Source: Candidatus Accumulibacter cognatus
GTDB lineage: Bacteria > Pseudomonadota > Gammaproteobacteria > Burkholderiales > Rhodocyclaceae
Reading direction: 5' to 3'
Assembly: GCA_013414765.1 (NCBI GenBank)
Contig: CP058708.1
Coordinates: 2,475,553-2,539,552 of the forward strand
Length of the DNA stretch: 64,000 nt
The notes under the pieces are model-generated. The model worked only from the letters and a program-made list of their open reading frames with translations, was not told the DNA's origin and did not search any database. The stretch's first letter is position 1, and the number at the start of each line of letters is the position of its first letter. The translations under genes and the position numbers were made by a program. Below are positions 47,322 through 56,239 of this stretch, in pieces.

Positions 47322-48963
47322 ACGGGCGGGGCGCAGAGCATGCGCCGAACGCAAGGGCGCATGTTCAGCGCCACGCTTTCGCGAACGAAGCTCTGGCCGG
47401 AGCCGTCAGGCCTCGGTATCCTTGCTTGGCTTCTCATTGCTGTGCATCGGCGTTCCAGCGCATGCCGAGAATTGGCGGATCACGCCGACCCTGGCTGTTA
47501 CAGAAACCTTGACCGACAATGTCTTTTTGACTGCCAGCGACAAGAAGCACAGTCTGGTGACCGCCATCACGCCGGGTATTGCAATCGATGGCAAGGGTGC
47601 TCGTGCCAGCCTGCGCCTGAGCTATACGCTGACCGGGCAATTCTACTCGCCGAACTATTCGGACACCGATCGACTGCCTGGGCAGAAGTCAGCGTCCAAT
47701 AGCCACCAGAATGCGCTTACCGCGGTAGGAATGCTTGAGGCGATTGAAGACTGGTTATTCATCGAAGCCACCGGGACCATCTCACAGCAATACCTTTCGG
47801 CCTTTGGAACCGTTTCGCCAAGCAATGGCAATGCCAACGTCAACAACAACCAGACTGAAACATCAAGTTACTCCATCTCGCCGCACATCAAAGGTAAATT
47901 GTTTTCTGCGGCCGAGTATCTCCTGAGCTATCGGGCGACGGTCACCAGTTCGCAGTCAGGTCTGGTGTCCGACACCACTGCAAGCGAGTGGCTGGGCAAG
48001 CTCAACGGTAGTACTCGCTGGTCCGCGCTTGGCTGGGCGCTTGACGCCAGTCGCTTGACCAGCAACTATCAGCGACGGGACTATGAGGATACCAAGTATC
48101 AGCTCAGCCTGTTGTATCGCATCAATCCGCAAATCCAGGTTTCGATGTTTGGCGGGCAGGAGTCACAGAATTACGTCAGTCTGAACCAGGAGACACATAC
48201 TACCCACGGTTTCGGCTTTGTTTGGACGCCCGGTCCGCGTACCGAACTCTCTGCGACCAACAACAAGCGCTTCTTCGGGAATGGCTACGACGTCAAATTC
48301 CATCATCGTATGTCCCGTTCTATGATCACCTATACGGCCAGCAGGAATATTTCGGCGCATCCGCCTGGGGTAGGGAACACCGGGCAGGGCAGCAACTACG
48401 ATGCCTATTATGCGATCATCGCCGCCAATAACCCAGGTGCTTCGCCGGAATCAATCCGGGCACAGGTCTCGCAAGTTCTGCAGGGCAGAGGAATCCCGGC
48501 CGACGGCACGGTGGTCAATGGGTACCTGACGAACCGTCCTTCCCTGCAGGAGTCGCAACAACTCTCATTAGCCTTGCTCGGCGTACGCAATAGTGTCACC
48601 TTGAATGCAACCGAGAGCAAGCAACAGCCGCTGGGGCTGGTCAACGGCTTGACCGACGACTTTTCCTTGGCAAATCAGATCACGCAACGTGGATTTGGCA
48701 TCATCTGGGGTCATCAGTTGTCTGGTCTATCATCACTCTCGCTCTCGCTCAACCAGCAGCGCAGTATCAGCGCCAGAAGTGGCCAGTCTGATACCAGAAC
48801 GCAAGGGGCGTATCTGCTTCTTACCACCAGAATCTCGCCGAAGACGCAAGCGAATATCGGCGCACGAAGGGTGGTTTCCGATGGCGGGGCAATTTCCAGC
48901 GGAGGGCTCGGAGCCGGCTATACGGAAAACGCGCTGACCGGCACACTTTCCCACAGCTTCTGA
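47311..48963 (+). CDS. XrtA-linked outer-membrane beta-barrel protein
   Basis: Predicted outer-membrane protein of the PEP-CTERM-associated family (TIGR03016 by memory), perhaps the export channel. The signal h-region LLGFSLLCIGVPAHA ends before ENWRITPTLAVTETLTDN, and the product ends LTGTLSHSF with a terminal Phe, typical for barrels. The start is uncertain: ATG 47311 gives 550 residues with a long basic n-region, but the frame is open back through the hexamer repeat with ATG in every unit, and no clear ribosome-binding site is present. It overlaps the kinase 3' end by 11 nt. Confidence 0.8.
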   Translation: MVLERAGRRACAERKGACSAPRFRERSSGRSRQASVSLLGFSLLCIGVPAHAENWRITPTLAVTETLTDNVFLTASDKKHSLVTAITPGIAIDGKGARASLRLSYTLTGQFYSPNYSDTDRLPGQKSASNSHQNALTAVGMLEAIEDWLFIEATGTISQQYLSAFGTVSPSNGNANVNNNQTETSSYSISPHIKGKLFSAAEYLLSYRATVTSSQSGLVSDTTASEWLGKLNGSTRWSALGWALDASRLTSNYQRRDYEDTKYQLSLLYRINPQIQVSMFGGQESQNYVSLNQETHTTHGFGFVWTPGPRTELSATNNKRFFGNGYDVKFHHRMSRSMITYTASRNISAHPPGVGNTGQGSNYDAYYAIIAANNPGASPESIRAQVSQVLQGRGIPADGTVVNGYLTNRPSLQESQQLSLALLGVRNSVTLNATESKQQPLGLVNGLTDDFSLANQITQRGFGIIWGHQLSGLSSLSLSLNQQRSISARSGQSDTRTQGAYLLLTTRISPKTQANIGARRVVSDGGAISSGGLGAGYTENALTGTLSHSF

Positions 48964-48972
48964 GCAAACCGC

Positions 48973-50070
48973 ATGTACGAGTCCTTCTATGGCTTGACGA
49001 GCAAGCCTTTTCAACTGAATCCCGACCCTGCCTTCTATTTTGCGAGCAAACAGCATCGCCGTGCGATGGCCTATCTCGAATATGGCTTGAATCAGAACGA
49101 AGGCTTCATTGTCGTTACTGGCGAAGTTGGGGCGGGCAAAACGACGATCGTACGCGGCTTGCTCAACGACCTGGATATCGAGAAGGTGCTGGCCGCTCAA
49201 CTGGTCAGTACGCAACTCGACGCCGACGACATTTTGCGGATGGTGGCTGGTGCTTTCGGCGTCGCGACCCGGAATATGGGCAAGTCGGACATGTTGCTTG
49301 CCCTGGAGGCCTTTCTGGTCGATGTCACTCGCCAAGGCAAGCGGTGCCTGTTGATTGTCGATGAGGCGCAGAACCTGACCCCGCGGGCGGTTGAAGAGCT
49401 GCGTATGCTTTCCAATTTCCAGTTTGGAACACAGGCCCTGCTGCAGAGTTTCCTGATCGGCCAGCCTGAGTTCCGGAAGATCATGCAAAGCCCGCAGATG
49501 CAGCAATTGCGTCAGCGCGTGATCGCCGCCTGTCACATTGGTCCGATGGATCAGGATGAAACCCAGGCCTATATCGAGCACCGGCTCAGGTGCGCTGGAT
49601 CGAAAGGTTCGCCACGCTTTGATGCCGGGGCCTTCGAGGCACTGTTCGAGGCCAGCGGAGGGGTGCCCCGACGCATCAATGCGCATTGCGATCGTCTTCT
49701 GTTGTCCGGTTTTCTCAATGGCAAGAGCGAATTCACGCGTGCCGACGTCGAGGAAGTCGCTAAAGAAATCAAGGAGGAAACCCAATCGGCTTCCCAGTTG
49801 CCAGCAAACCCGCCGATTGAAGCCGGCGACCATGCGTCGGTCAGCCTTCAGCCGACGGACAGCAGCATTCCCGACATCGACCTGTCGCGTCTGACCCTGG
49901 ACGCGAGCACTGCCGATCAGGCAGCACGTGTCATTTCGGATCTGAAAAGTGGACAGGTCGAGCAGCGCTTGATACGCATCGAGCGCAGCATGTTCCGTCT
50001 TGAACGCAACAATGCCGCACTTCTTTCCCTGCTCCAGCAACTGATTGATGCCATTCGCGCAAAACCTTGA
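48973..50070 (+). CDS. XrtA-linked AAA ATPase (ExeA/GspA-like)
   Basis: Putative secretion ATPase of the PEP-CTERM locus (TIGR03015 by memory). The 365-residue protein starts MYESFYGLTSKPFQLNPDP, typical of the ExeA-like group. It has Walker A GEVGAGKTT at about 50-58, Walker B LLIVDEAQN near 133 and a sensor region GGVPRRINAHCDRLLL near 235. The C-terminus is a linker and helical tail. It follows the barrel gene by 9 nt. Confidence 0.88.
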   Translation: MYESFYGLTSKPFQLNPDPAFYFASKQHRRAMAYLEYGLNQNEGFIVVTGEVGAGKTTIVRGLLNDLDIEKVLAAQLVSTQLDADDILRMVAGAFGVATRNMGKSDMLLALEAFLVDVTRQGKRCLLIVDEAQNLTPRAVEELRMLSNFQFGTQALLQSFLIGQPEFRKIMQSPQMQQLRQRVIAACHIGPMDQDETQAYIEHRLRCAGSKGSPRFDAGAFEALFEASGGVPRRINAHCDRLLLSGFLNGKSEFTRADVEEVAKEIKEETQSASQLPANPPIEAGDHASVSLQPTDSSIPDIDLSRLTLDASTADQAARVISDLKSGQVEQRLIRIERSMFRLERNNAALLSLLQQLIDAIRAKP

Positions 50071-50082
50071 AGGGAGAAATCA

Positions 50083-51255
50083 TTGGCTACTAATGAGGCA
50101 TGGCCTGCGCAGCTGGGTCCGGTGATCTGCGTCGTCGGCGCGCGTCCGAACTTCATGAAAATGGCGCCGATTCTGCGTGCCTTTGCTACCCACCGTCCGT
50201 CGCTTCCGACGCTGCTCGTCCATACCGGCCAGCATTACGACAGGGATATGAACGACCGTCTGTTCGACGACCTGCGTCTACCCCATCCCGACATCAATCT
50301 CGAAGTGGGGTCAGGAACCCACGCCCTGCAGACGGCGGAAGTGATGCGACGTTTCGAACCCGTGCTCGATGCGCAGCAGCCATCCTGCGTGCTGGTGGTC
50401 GGTGATGTGAATTCGACCCTTGCCTGTACCCTGGTCTGTGCCAAGAAGGCAGTGCCGGTGGTGCATGTCGAGGCCGGGCTGCGCAGCTACGATCGGGCGA
50501 TGCCGGAGGAAATCAACCGCGTTCTGACCGATCAGATCGCCGATCGCCTATACACTACCGAGCGCAGTGCGCATGCAAATCTGGCGCGCGAGGGGGTTGC
50601 CGAGGAACGGGTGTGTTTCGTGGGCAATGTGATGATCGACTCGCTGCTGTCGAATCGCGAGTCCGCCCACTCCGCAGCGAAGACCCTGCAGATGGCCGGC
50701 TTCGATCCGGCGGTTGTCGACGATCCGCGCGGTTATGGTGTAGTCACCCTGCATCGCCCGTCAAACGTCGATCGTGAGGAAAACCTGGCGCCCTTGCTGG
50801 CCGTGTTACGCGAAGTTTCTGATCAGGTGCCGTTGATCTTTGCCCTGCATCCACGGACGCGCGCCAACATCGATCGTTTCTCTCTGGGCGAACTGCTCGC
50901 CAGTGAACGTATCGTCCTCCTGCCGCCACAGGGTTACCTGGAGATGCTCGGCTTGCTGGCGGGTGCGAAACTTGTTCTCTCCGATTCCGGTGGCCTGCAG
51001 GAGGAAACCACGGCCCTTGGGGTGCCCTGCCTGACGATTCGGGAAAATACCGAACGCCCGATTACTGTCGAGCAGGGAACCAATACCCTCGTCGGCTGTG
51101 ATCCTTGCGCAATTCGCATCGGGGTCAACGAAATTCTTGCCGGTGCCGGCAAGACTGGTCGTGTTCCGGAGTTCTGGGACGGTCGCGCGGCAGAGCGAAT
51201 CGCCGCTGATCTATTTCAATGGCTGATTGCTCATCATGCGCAGCGCAGCCGCTAG
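50083..51255 (+). CDS. wecB: UDP-N-acetylglucosamine 2-epimerase (non-hydrolysing)
   Basis: Interconverts UDP-GlcNAc and UDP-ManNAc, providing an amino-sugar precursor. The 390-residue protein has VVGARPNFMKMAPILRA at the N-terminus, VVHVEAGLRSYDRAMPEEINR near 125, and SDSGGLQEETTALGVPCLTIRENTERP near 300. The start is TTG at 50083, with GGGAG 7 nt upstream; no better ATG precedes the conserved part. In operon with the ATPase 12 nt upstream. Confidence 0.93.
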   Translation: MATNEAWPAQLGPVICVVGARPNFMKMAPILRAFATHRPSLPTLLVHTGQHYDRDMNDRLFDDLRLPHPDINLEVGSGTHALQTAEVMRRFEPVLDAQQPSCVLVVGDVNSTLACTLVCAKKAVPVVHVEAGLRSYDRAMPEEINRVLTDQIADRLYTTERSAHANLAREGVAEERVCFVGNVMIDSLLSNRESAHSAAKTLQMAGFDPAVVDDPRGYGVVTLHRPSNVDREENLAPLLAVLREVSDQVPLIFALHPRTRANIDRFSLGELLASERIVLLPPQGYLEMLGLLAGAKLVLSDSGGLQEETTALGVPCLTIRENTERPITVEQGTNTLVGCDPCAIRIGVNEILAGAGKTGRVPEFWDGRAAERIAADLFQWLIAHHAQRSR

Positions 51256-51274
51256 AAACCACGAGCCACGCGAG

Positions 51275-52141
51275 ATGCCCATTCAGCCGATGACCAATGT
51301 ATTGACCATCGATGTCGAGGACTATTTCCAGGTCTCGGCGCTCGCTCCATATATTCCGCGGAATCAGTGGGCACAACGTGAATGCAGGGTCGAGCGGAAT
51401 GTCGACAGGATTCTGCTGATGCTCGACGCGAATCAGACCAAGGCGACTTTTTTCACACTGGGATGGATCGCCAAACGCTATCCTCATCTCGTTCGGCGCA
51501 TCGTCGACAATGGCCATGAGTTGGCCAGCCACGGCTACGGTCACCAGCGTGTCAGTGATCTGACCGAAGCCACTTTTTCTGCGGACATCGAACTGGCCAA
51601 GAAACTGTTGGAGGATATCTCGGGTCAGGAAGTCAGGGGTTACCGGGCACCGAGTTTTTCGATTGGCGAAGGAAACCTCTGGGCTTTCGACTGTCTCGAA
51701 CGTGCGGGCTACCGCTACAGTTCGAGCATTTACCCGATTCGCCATGATCACTACGGAATGCCGGATGCACCGCGCTTTGCCCACCGGGTGCGCGCCGGTC
51801 TGCTGGAACTGCCGGTGACCACCGCGCGCTTCTTTGACCGCAACTGGCCAGCCAGTGGTGGCGGCTACTTCCGGCTACTGCCGTATGCGCTGTCGCGCTG
51901 GCTGCTACAGAAGGTCAACCAGCGTGATCGTCAGCCGGCCATCTTCTATTTTCATCCCTGGGAAATCGATGCCGGGCAGCCGCGCATTGCCGGCATCAGT
52001 GCCAAGACACGCTTTCGCCACTACGTCAATCTGCAGTACACCGAAGGGAGACTGCAGCGATTGATCGCAGATTTCAAATGGGGGCGGATGGATCAGGTGT
52101 TTCTTGATGGTCCGCTGGCAGAGTCGGTGGTGAAGCAATGA
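51275..52141 (+). CDS. XrtA-linked polysaccharide deacetylase
   Basis: NodB-domain (CE4) deacetylase that modifies the polymer or its precursor, with the metal-binding Asp in LTIDVEDYF and His pair in HELASHGYGHQRV. The 288-residue product also has RGYRAPSFSIGEGNLWAFD. It matches the subgroup confined to PEP-CTERM loci (TIGR03006 by memory). The start could be ATG 51275 or 51290; the longer upstream frame overlaps wecB. The stop overlaps the FemAB-like start by 4 nt. Confidence 0.88.
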   Translation: MPIQPMTNVLTIDVEDYFQVSALAPYIPRNQWAQRECRVERNVDRILLMLDANQTKATFFTLGWIAKRYPHLVRRIVDNGHELASHGYGHQRVSDLTEATFSADIELAKKLLEDISGQEVRGYRAPSFSIGEGNLWAFDCLERAGYRYSSSIYPIRHDHYGMPDAPRFAHRVRAGLLELPVTTARFFDRNWPASGGGYFRLLPYALSRWLLQKVNQRDRQPAIFYFHPWEIDAGQPRIAGISAKTRFRHYVNLQYTEGRLQRLIADFKWGRMDQVFLDGPLAESVVKQ

Positions 52142-53223
52142 ACCCCGCCATCGAGAAAGTGCCCGGTTCTGCCAACCTGGCAGGAGCACTCGGTGTCCAG
52201 CGCCTGAACCCCGACGACCCGGCTGCGCTTGCACGCTGGGACGCCTTCGTTGAAACGTGTCCGGAGGCCACCTTTTTCCACAAGTCTGGCTGGCAGACAA
52301 TCCTGCGCGAGGTCTTCGGTCATCGCACACACTTTCTTTTCGCCGAGCGTGCCGGTGTGATCGAGGGGGTGCTGCCGTTGGCACAGGTGAAAAGCCTGCT
52401 CTTCGGGAATTCGCTGGTCTCCCTGCCCTTCGCGGTTTATGGCGGAGTGGCGGCCGCCAGTCCGGCAGCCGCCGAGGTACTGGAATGTGAAGCGCAGGCG
52501 CTTGCCAGGCATCTTGGGGTCGCGCACCTGGAACTGCGGAACATTCAGCCTCGCCATTCGGATTGGCCACGCCAGGATCTTTACGTCCGCTTTCGCAAGG
52601 CCATCGCACCCGAGGTCGACGCCAATATGCTGGCCATCCCGCGCAAACAGCGCGCGATGGTGCGCAAAGGAATCAAGAATGGTTTGTGCAGCGAGATTGA
52701 TGCCAATCCTGGGCGTTTTTTCGCGCTGTACGCCGACAATGTCCACCGTCATGGCACACCGGCAATGCCCCGTCGCTATTTTGACGCCCTGCAGCAGGTG
52801 TTCGCTGCCGACTGTGAGGTACTGACCGTCGTGGATGGGATGGGGCGTTCGTTGAGCAGTGTGCTGAGCTTTTATTTTCGCGACGAGGTGCTGCCTTATT
52901 ACGCGGGTGACGCCTTGGCGGCACGCGAGCTCGCGGCCAACGATTTCAAGTACTGGGAACTGATGCGCCGTTCCTGCGAGAGAGGGTTGAAGGTTTTCGA
53001 CTATGGTCGCAGCAAGCAGGGCACTGGTTCTTATGCTTTCAAGAAAAACTGGGGTTTCGAGCCGCAGCCGCTGGCTTACGAGTATTGCCTGTATGGTCGC
53101 GATGCCATCCCGCAGAATAACCCGTCGAATGCCAAATACCGGCTCCTGATCGACGCCTGGCGGCGCTTGCCGATCGGTTTTGCCAATTGGCTGGGGCCGT
53201 TCATTGTGCGTCACCTGGGTTGA
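52138..53223 (+). CDS. XrtA-linked FemAB-like protein
   Basis: GNAT-fold FemAB-family protein of 361 residues found in XrtA loci (TIGR03019 by memory), probably adding an acyl or aminoacyl group to an envelope substrate. Visible blocks are FHKSGWQTILREVFGHRTHFL near 40, QRAMVRKGIKNGL near 175, and FDYGRSKQGTGSYAFKKNWGF near 285, the acceptor-site region of the group. Coupled to the deacetylase by ATGA and followed by the exosortase after 87 nt (or 9 nt to an alternative start). Confidence 0.88.
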   Translation: MNPAIEKVPGSANLAGALGVQRLNPDDPAALARWDAFVETCPEATFFHKSGWQTILREVFGHRTHFLFAERAGVIEGVLPLAQVKSLLFGNSLVSLPFAVYGGVAAASPAAAEVLECEAQALARHLGVAHLELRNIQPRHSDWPRQDLYVRFRKAIAPEVDANMLAIPRKQRAMVRKGIKNGLCSEIDANPGRFFALYADNVHRHGTPAMPRRYFDALQQVFAADCEVLTVVDGMGRSLSSVLSFYFRDEVLPYYAGDALAARELAANDFKYWELMRRSCERGLKVFDYGRSKQGTGSYAFKKNWGFEPQPLAYEYCLYGRDAIPQNNPSNAKYRLLIDAWRRLPIGFANWLGPFIVRHLG

Positions 53224-53310
53224 GATCGGTCGATGGCGATTTCTGTCGGCGCCGATCACCTGGAATTGAGCACGGGTGACCCTAACCAAGTGTCTGTTGG
53301 AAACAAGTTC

Positions 53311-54864
53311 ATGAACCAAGCCCCAAGCCCGATCGCCCTCGCCCCTCATCCCGGCTGGCGGGTGGCGCTTCCCGCAGTGCTTCTGACCCTGACCGCGATC
53401 CTGGTCGTTTTTCGCGAAACGGCGCTCACGATGGTGGACGTCTGGATGCGTAGCGGCACCTATGCCCACGGCTTCATTGTGCCGCCGATCAGCGTGTGGC
53501 TGATCTGGCGAATGCGCGAGAAAGTCGCGGTGCTGGCGCCCAGGCATTGCTATCCGGCGGTTCTTCTGTTGGCGGCAGCCGGTTGCGCCTGGCTGCTCGG
53601 AGAGGTGGCAACGGTCAATGTGGTTCCCCAGTTTGCGCTGATTTTCATGCTGGTATTCGCCGCACTGGCGGTGCTTGGCCCGGTAGTCGCGCGCAGCATT
53701 GCTTTCCCGCTGTTGTTCCTGTTCTTTGCCGTACCTTTCGGTGACTTTACCCAACCCAAACTGATGGAATGGACTGCCAAGTTTACCGTTCTCGGTTTGC
53801 GCCTGACGGGTGTACCCGTGTACAGCGATGGACTGAACCTGGTGATTCCCTCGGGCAGTTGGTCGGTCGTCGAGGCTTGCAGCGGCGTTCGTTACTTGAT
53901 CGCTTCGGTCACCGTGGGGACCCTGTTTGCTTACCTGACTTATCATACCCTGCGGCGGCGACTGATCTTTGTCATGGTCTCGATTCTGGTGCCAATCGTT
54001 GCCAACTGGGGACGTGCCTACATGATTGTCATGCTCGGCCATTTGTCGGGTAACACCTTGGCCGTCGGCGTCGACCATCTGATTTACGGCTGGTTTTTTT
54101 TCGGTTTCGTGATCATGATCATGTTCTGGATCGGCGCGCGCTGGCGCGAAGATGAACTGCCAGGGTCAGCAAAGGTATTGGCGACGACGGCCGGTAGTGG
54201 CACGGATTCCGCGATCTGGCGGGCCGCTTGCACGACAGTGCTGGTGGCTGCGATCTGGCCGATCGCGAACTGGCAGGTCGAGCGCGGCACGTCTCCACCA
54301 CTTGACCAGCTCGCCTCGCTCGGGCCGATCATTGGTTGGCAGCGTGTCCCACAAGGACAAGGATTGCCCAACTGGCAGCCGAGATTCCAGAACTACTCGG
54401 CAAGTACCCAAGCGACCTTCGAAAACGATGGCCATGTGGCTGGACTCTTTCTCGGGTACTACCGCAACCAGGATCAGCAGCACAAAATGGTCACTTCGAT
54501 GAATGTCCTGGTGACCAGTGATGATCCCGTATGGAGCAAGGTGAGTGGTGGAACGAGCGAGATCGCGATCGACCAGCAGGCACTCAAGGTGCGCACCGCC
54601 CTGTTGCGCGCTCACAGTAGCAGTGCGCGTCTGGTGGTCTGGCAATGGTATTGGATCAACGGACACTGGACTGCCAGCGATGTTCTGGCCAAAGTTTACA
54701 CGACGGTGTCGCGGCTGACCGGCAGCGGGGACGATTCGGCGGTGATCGTTCTTTATGCGCTTCAGCATCAGGCGGGCGAGGCGGAAGCTACCCTCGATGC
54801 TTTTGCCCGCGCTGCAGGGCCGGTCATCGCAGCCGCGCTGCAGCAGAGCAAGGCCGCCCGGTGA
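53311..54864 (+). CDS. xrtA: exosortase A fused to EpsI domain
   Basis: Integral-membrane cysteine transpeptidase that processes PEP-CTERM proteins. 517 residues from ATG 53311 (GGAA upstream); an earlier ATG at 53233 is possible. Eight or so membrane helices hold the triad Cys190 (VVEACSGVRY), Arg235 (ANWGRAYM) and His256 (GVDHLIYGW). After residue 300 a periplasmic EpsI/DUF3485 domain follows with LGPIIGWQRVPQG and VAGLFLGYYRNQDQQHKMV, the known XrtA-EpsI fusion. Substrate proteins are not in the window. Confidence 0.93.
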   Translation: MNQAPSPIALAPHPGWRVALPAVLLTLTAILVVFRETALTMVDVWMRSGTYAHGFIVPPISVWLIWRMREKVAVLAPRHCYPAVLLLAAAGCAWLLGEVATVNVVPQFALIFMLVFAALAVLGPVVARSIAFPLLFLFFAVPFGDFTQPKLMEWTAKFTVLGLRLTGVPVYSDGLNLVIPSGSWSVVEACSGVRYLIASVTVGTLFAYLTYHTLRRRLIFVMVSILVPIVANWGRAYMIVMLGHLSGNTLAVGVDHLIYGWFFFGFVIMIMFWIGARWREDELPGSAKVLATTAGSGTDSAIWRAACTTVLVAAIWPIANWQVERGTSPPLDQLASLGPIIGWQRVPQGQGLPNWQPRFQNYSASTQATFENDGHVAGLFLGYYRNQDQQHKMVTSMNVLVTSDDPVWSKVSGGTSEIAIDQQALKVRTALLRAHSSSARLVVWQWYWINGHWTASDVLAKVYTTVSRLTGSGDDSAVIVLYALQHQAGEAEATLDAFARAAGPVIAAALQQSKAAR

Positions 54865-54943
54865 TGGGCGGGTATCACCGGCGCTGCGCGATTTGCGGAA
54901 GTTGCGCAAGCCAGGTTGGGCTGTTCGGAAGAGTGGGGCGGGC

Positions 54944-56092
54944 GTGAAACAGGATAGCAGACCCCTGATTCTGCATGTCATTCATCACCTGCATACGGGT
55001 GGTTTGGAGAATGGCTTAGTCAATCTGATCAACCATCTACCGGAATCAAGTTATCGTCACGCGGTGGCGTGTGTCGAGGATTATTCAGACTTTCGCCTGC
55101 GGGTGACTCGCTCGGATACCCAGGTAATTGCACTGCAACGTTCGCGTATCGGGGTTTGGCGACTCAGACAAAGGCTCTTTCGTCTTTGCCGCCAGCTGCA
55201 GCCAACGATCGTGCATTCGCGAAACCAGTCCGGGCTTGATGCCCTGTTACCCGCCAGGCTGGCGGGTGTTCCCCATTGTATCCACGGCGAGCACGGTTGG
55301 GATGTAGATGATCTGAATGGGGAAAGGGTGAAGCCCGCCTTGTTGCGCCGGATGCACTCACCGCTGGTCGACCGCTACATCACGGTATCCAGGGATCTCA
55401 GGAACTATCTTGTGCAGCGAGTGCGCATCTCCTCCAGACGCATCACCCAGATTATCAATGGCGTCGATACGGTACGTTTCTGCCCGCCAATAACTCGCTC
55501 ACAGCAGTTTCTTCCAGAAGGATTTGCGGGTCCCAATGCCATGATCATTGGCACTGTCGGGCGGCTGCAGGCGGTCAAGGATCAGGAAACCCTGCTGCGG
55601 GCGTTTGCCCAGTTGGTCAGGAGTGGTGGTGAGGTCGAGTCAAGGGCGAGGCTGGTGATTGTGGGAGAGGGTCCCTTGCGCGATACCTTGTGTAGCCTTG
55701 CCGACACACTGGGGGTTTCAGCGCGCACCTGGTTTCCGGGAAATATCAGCAACGTTGCCGAGATCCTGCACACGTTCGACCTCTTTGTTCTGCCATCGTT
55801 GGCCGAGGGTATTTCCAATACCCTCCTGGAAGCGATGGCCAGTGGCCTGCCTCTGATCGCCACCGCCACCGGTGGCAATCTGGAACTCGTTACAGAAGGT
55901 GTCAACGGCCGACTGTTTATGCCGGGTGATATCGATGCTCTGACCCGCTTGCTGAGCCAGTACCTCGGCGAGCCCTCGATGTTGCGCACGCACGGCGGCA
56001 ACGCGCGCGAGATGGCGGTCAGGCGTTTCAGCCTGCCGGTGATGCTGGCGAGCTACCAGGCGGTATACGAGGAATTCTGTGATCGACGCTAG
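54944..56092 (+). CDS. XrtA-linked glycosyltransferase, GT4 type (TIGR03088-like)
   Basis: Cytoplasmic glycosyltransferase with two Rossmann domains. The 382-residue protein begins with a GTG at 54944 just before LILHVIHHLHTGGLENGLVNLI. The donor domain has IGTVGRLQAVKDQETLLRAF, LVIVGEGPLRDTL, and the EX7E-type SLAEGISNTLLEAMASG. The frame is open upstream through the end of xrtA, but that part has no conserved sequence. Sugar specificity unknown. It lies 79 nt after xrtA; 148 nt then separate it from the next gene, with no clear promoter. Confidence 0.85.
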   Translation: MKQDSRPLILHVIHHLHTGGLENGLVNLINHLPESSYRHAVACVEDYSDFRLRVTRSDTQVIALQRSRIGVWRLRQRLFRLCRQLQPTIVHSRNQSGLDALLPARLAGVPHCIHGEHGWDVDDLNGERVKPALLRRMHSPLVDRYITVSRDLRNYLVQRVRISSRRITQIINGVDTVRFCPPITRSQQFLPEGFAGPNAMIIGTVGRLQAVKDQETLLRAFAQLVRSGGEVESRARLVIVGEGPLRDTLCSLADTLGVSARTWFPGNISNVAEILHTFDLFVLPSLAEGISNTLLEAMASGLPLIATATGGNLELVTEGVNGRLFMPGDIDALTRLLSQYLGEPSMLRTHGGNAREMAVRRFSLPVMLASYQAVYEEFCDRR

Positions 56093-56239
56093 CCTGTTCC
56101 GGGAATGCGTGGCAGGGAATCGCCAATCGGCGAAAGCAGATTCTGTGTTCAGGTACTGACTCTCTCAGGCATGATGTTTCGACGAAGCGCTTGGGCAAGC
56201 AACAGGTATTTTTCTGACTACGAGAGACATAGATAAACC

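Noticed and set aside
48733-50040. 435-codon open frame on the minus strand
   Set aside because: Antisense to the AAA ATPase gene that has Walker motifs; shadow of codon bias.
52093-54078. 661-codon open frame on the minus strand
   Set aside because: Antisense to the FemAB-like gene and xrtA, both of which carry clear motifs; composition is typical of a shadow frame.
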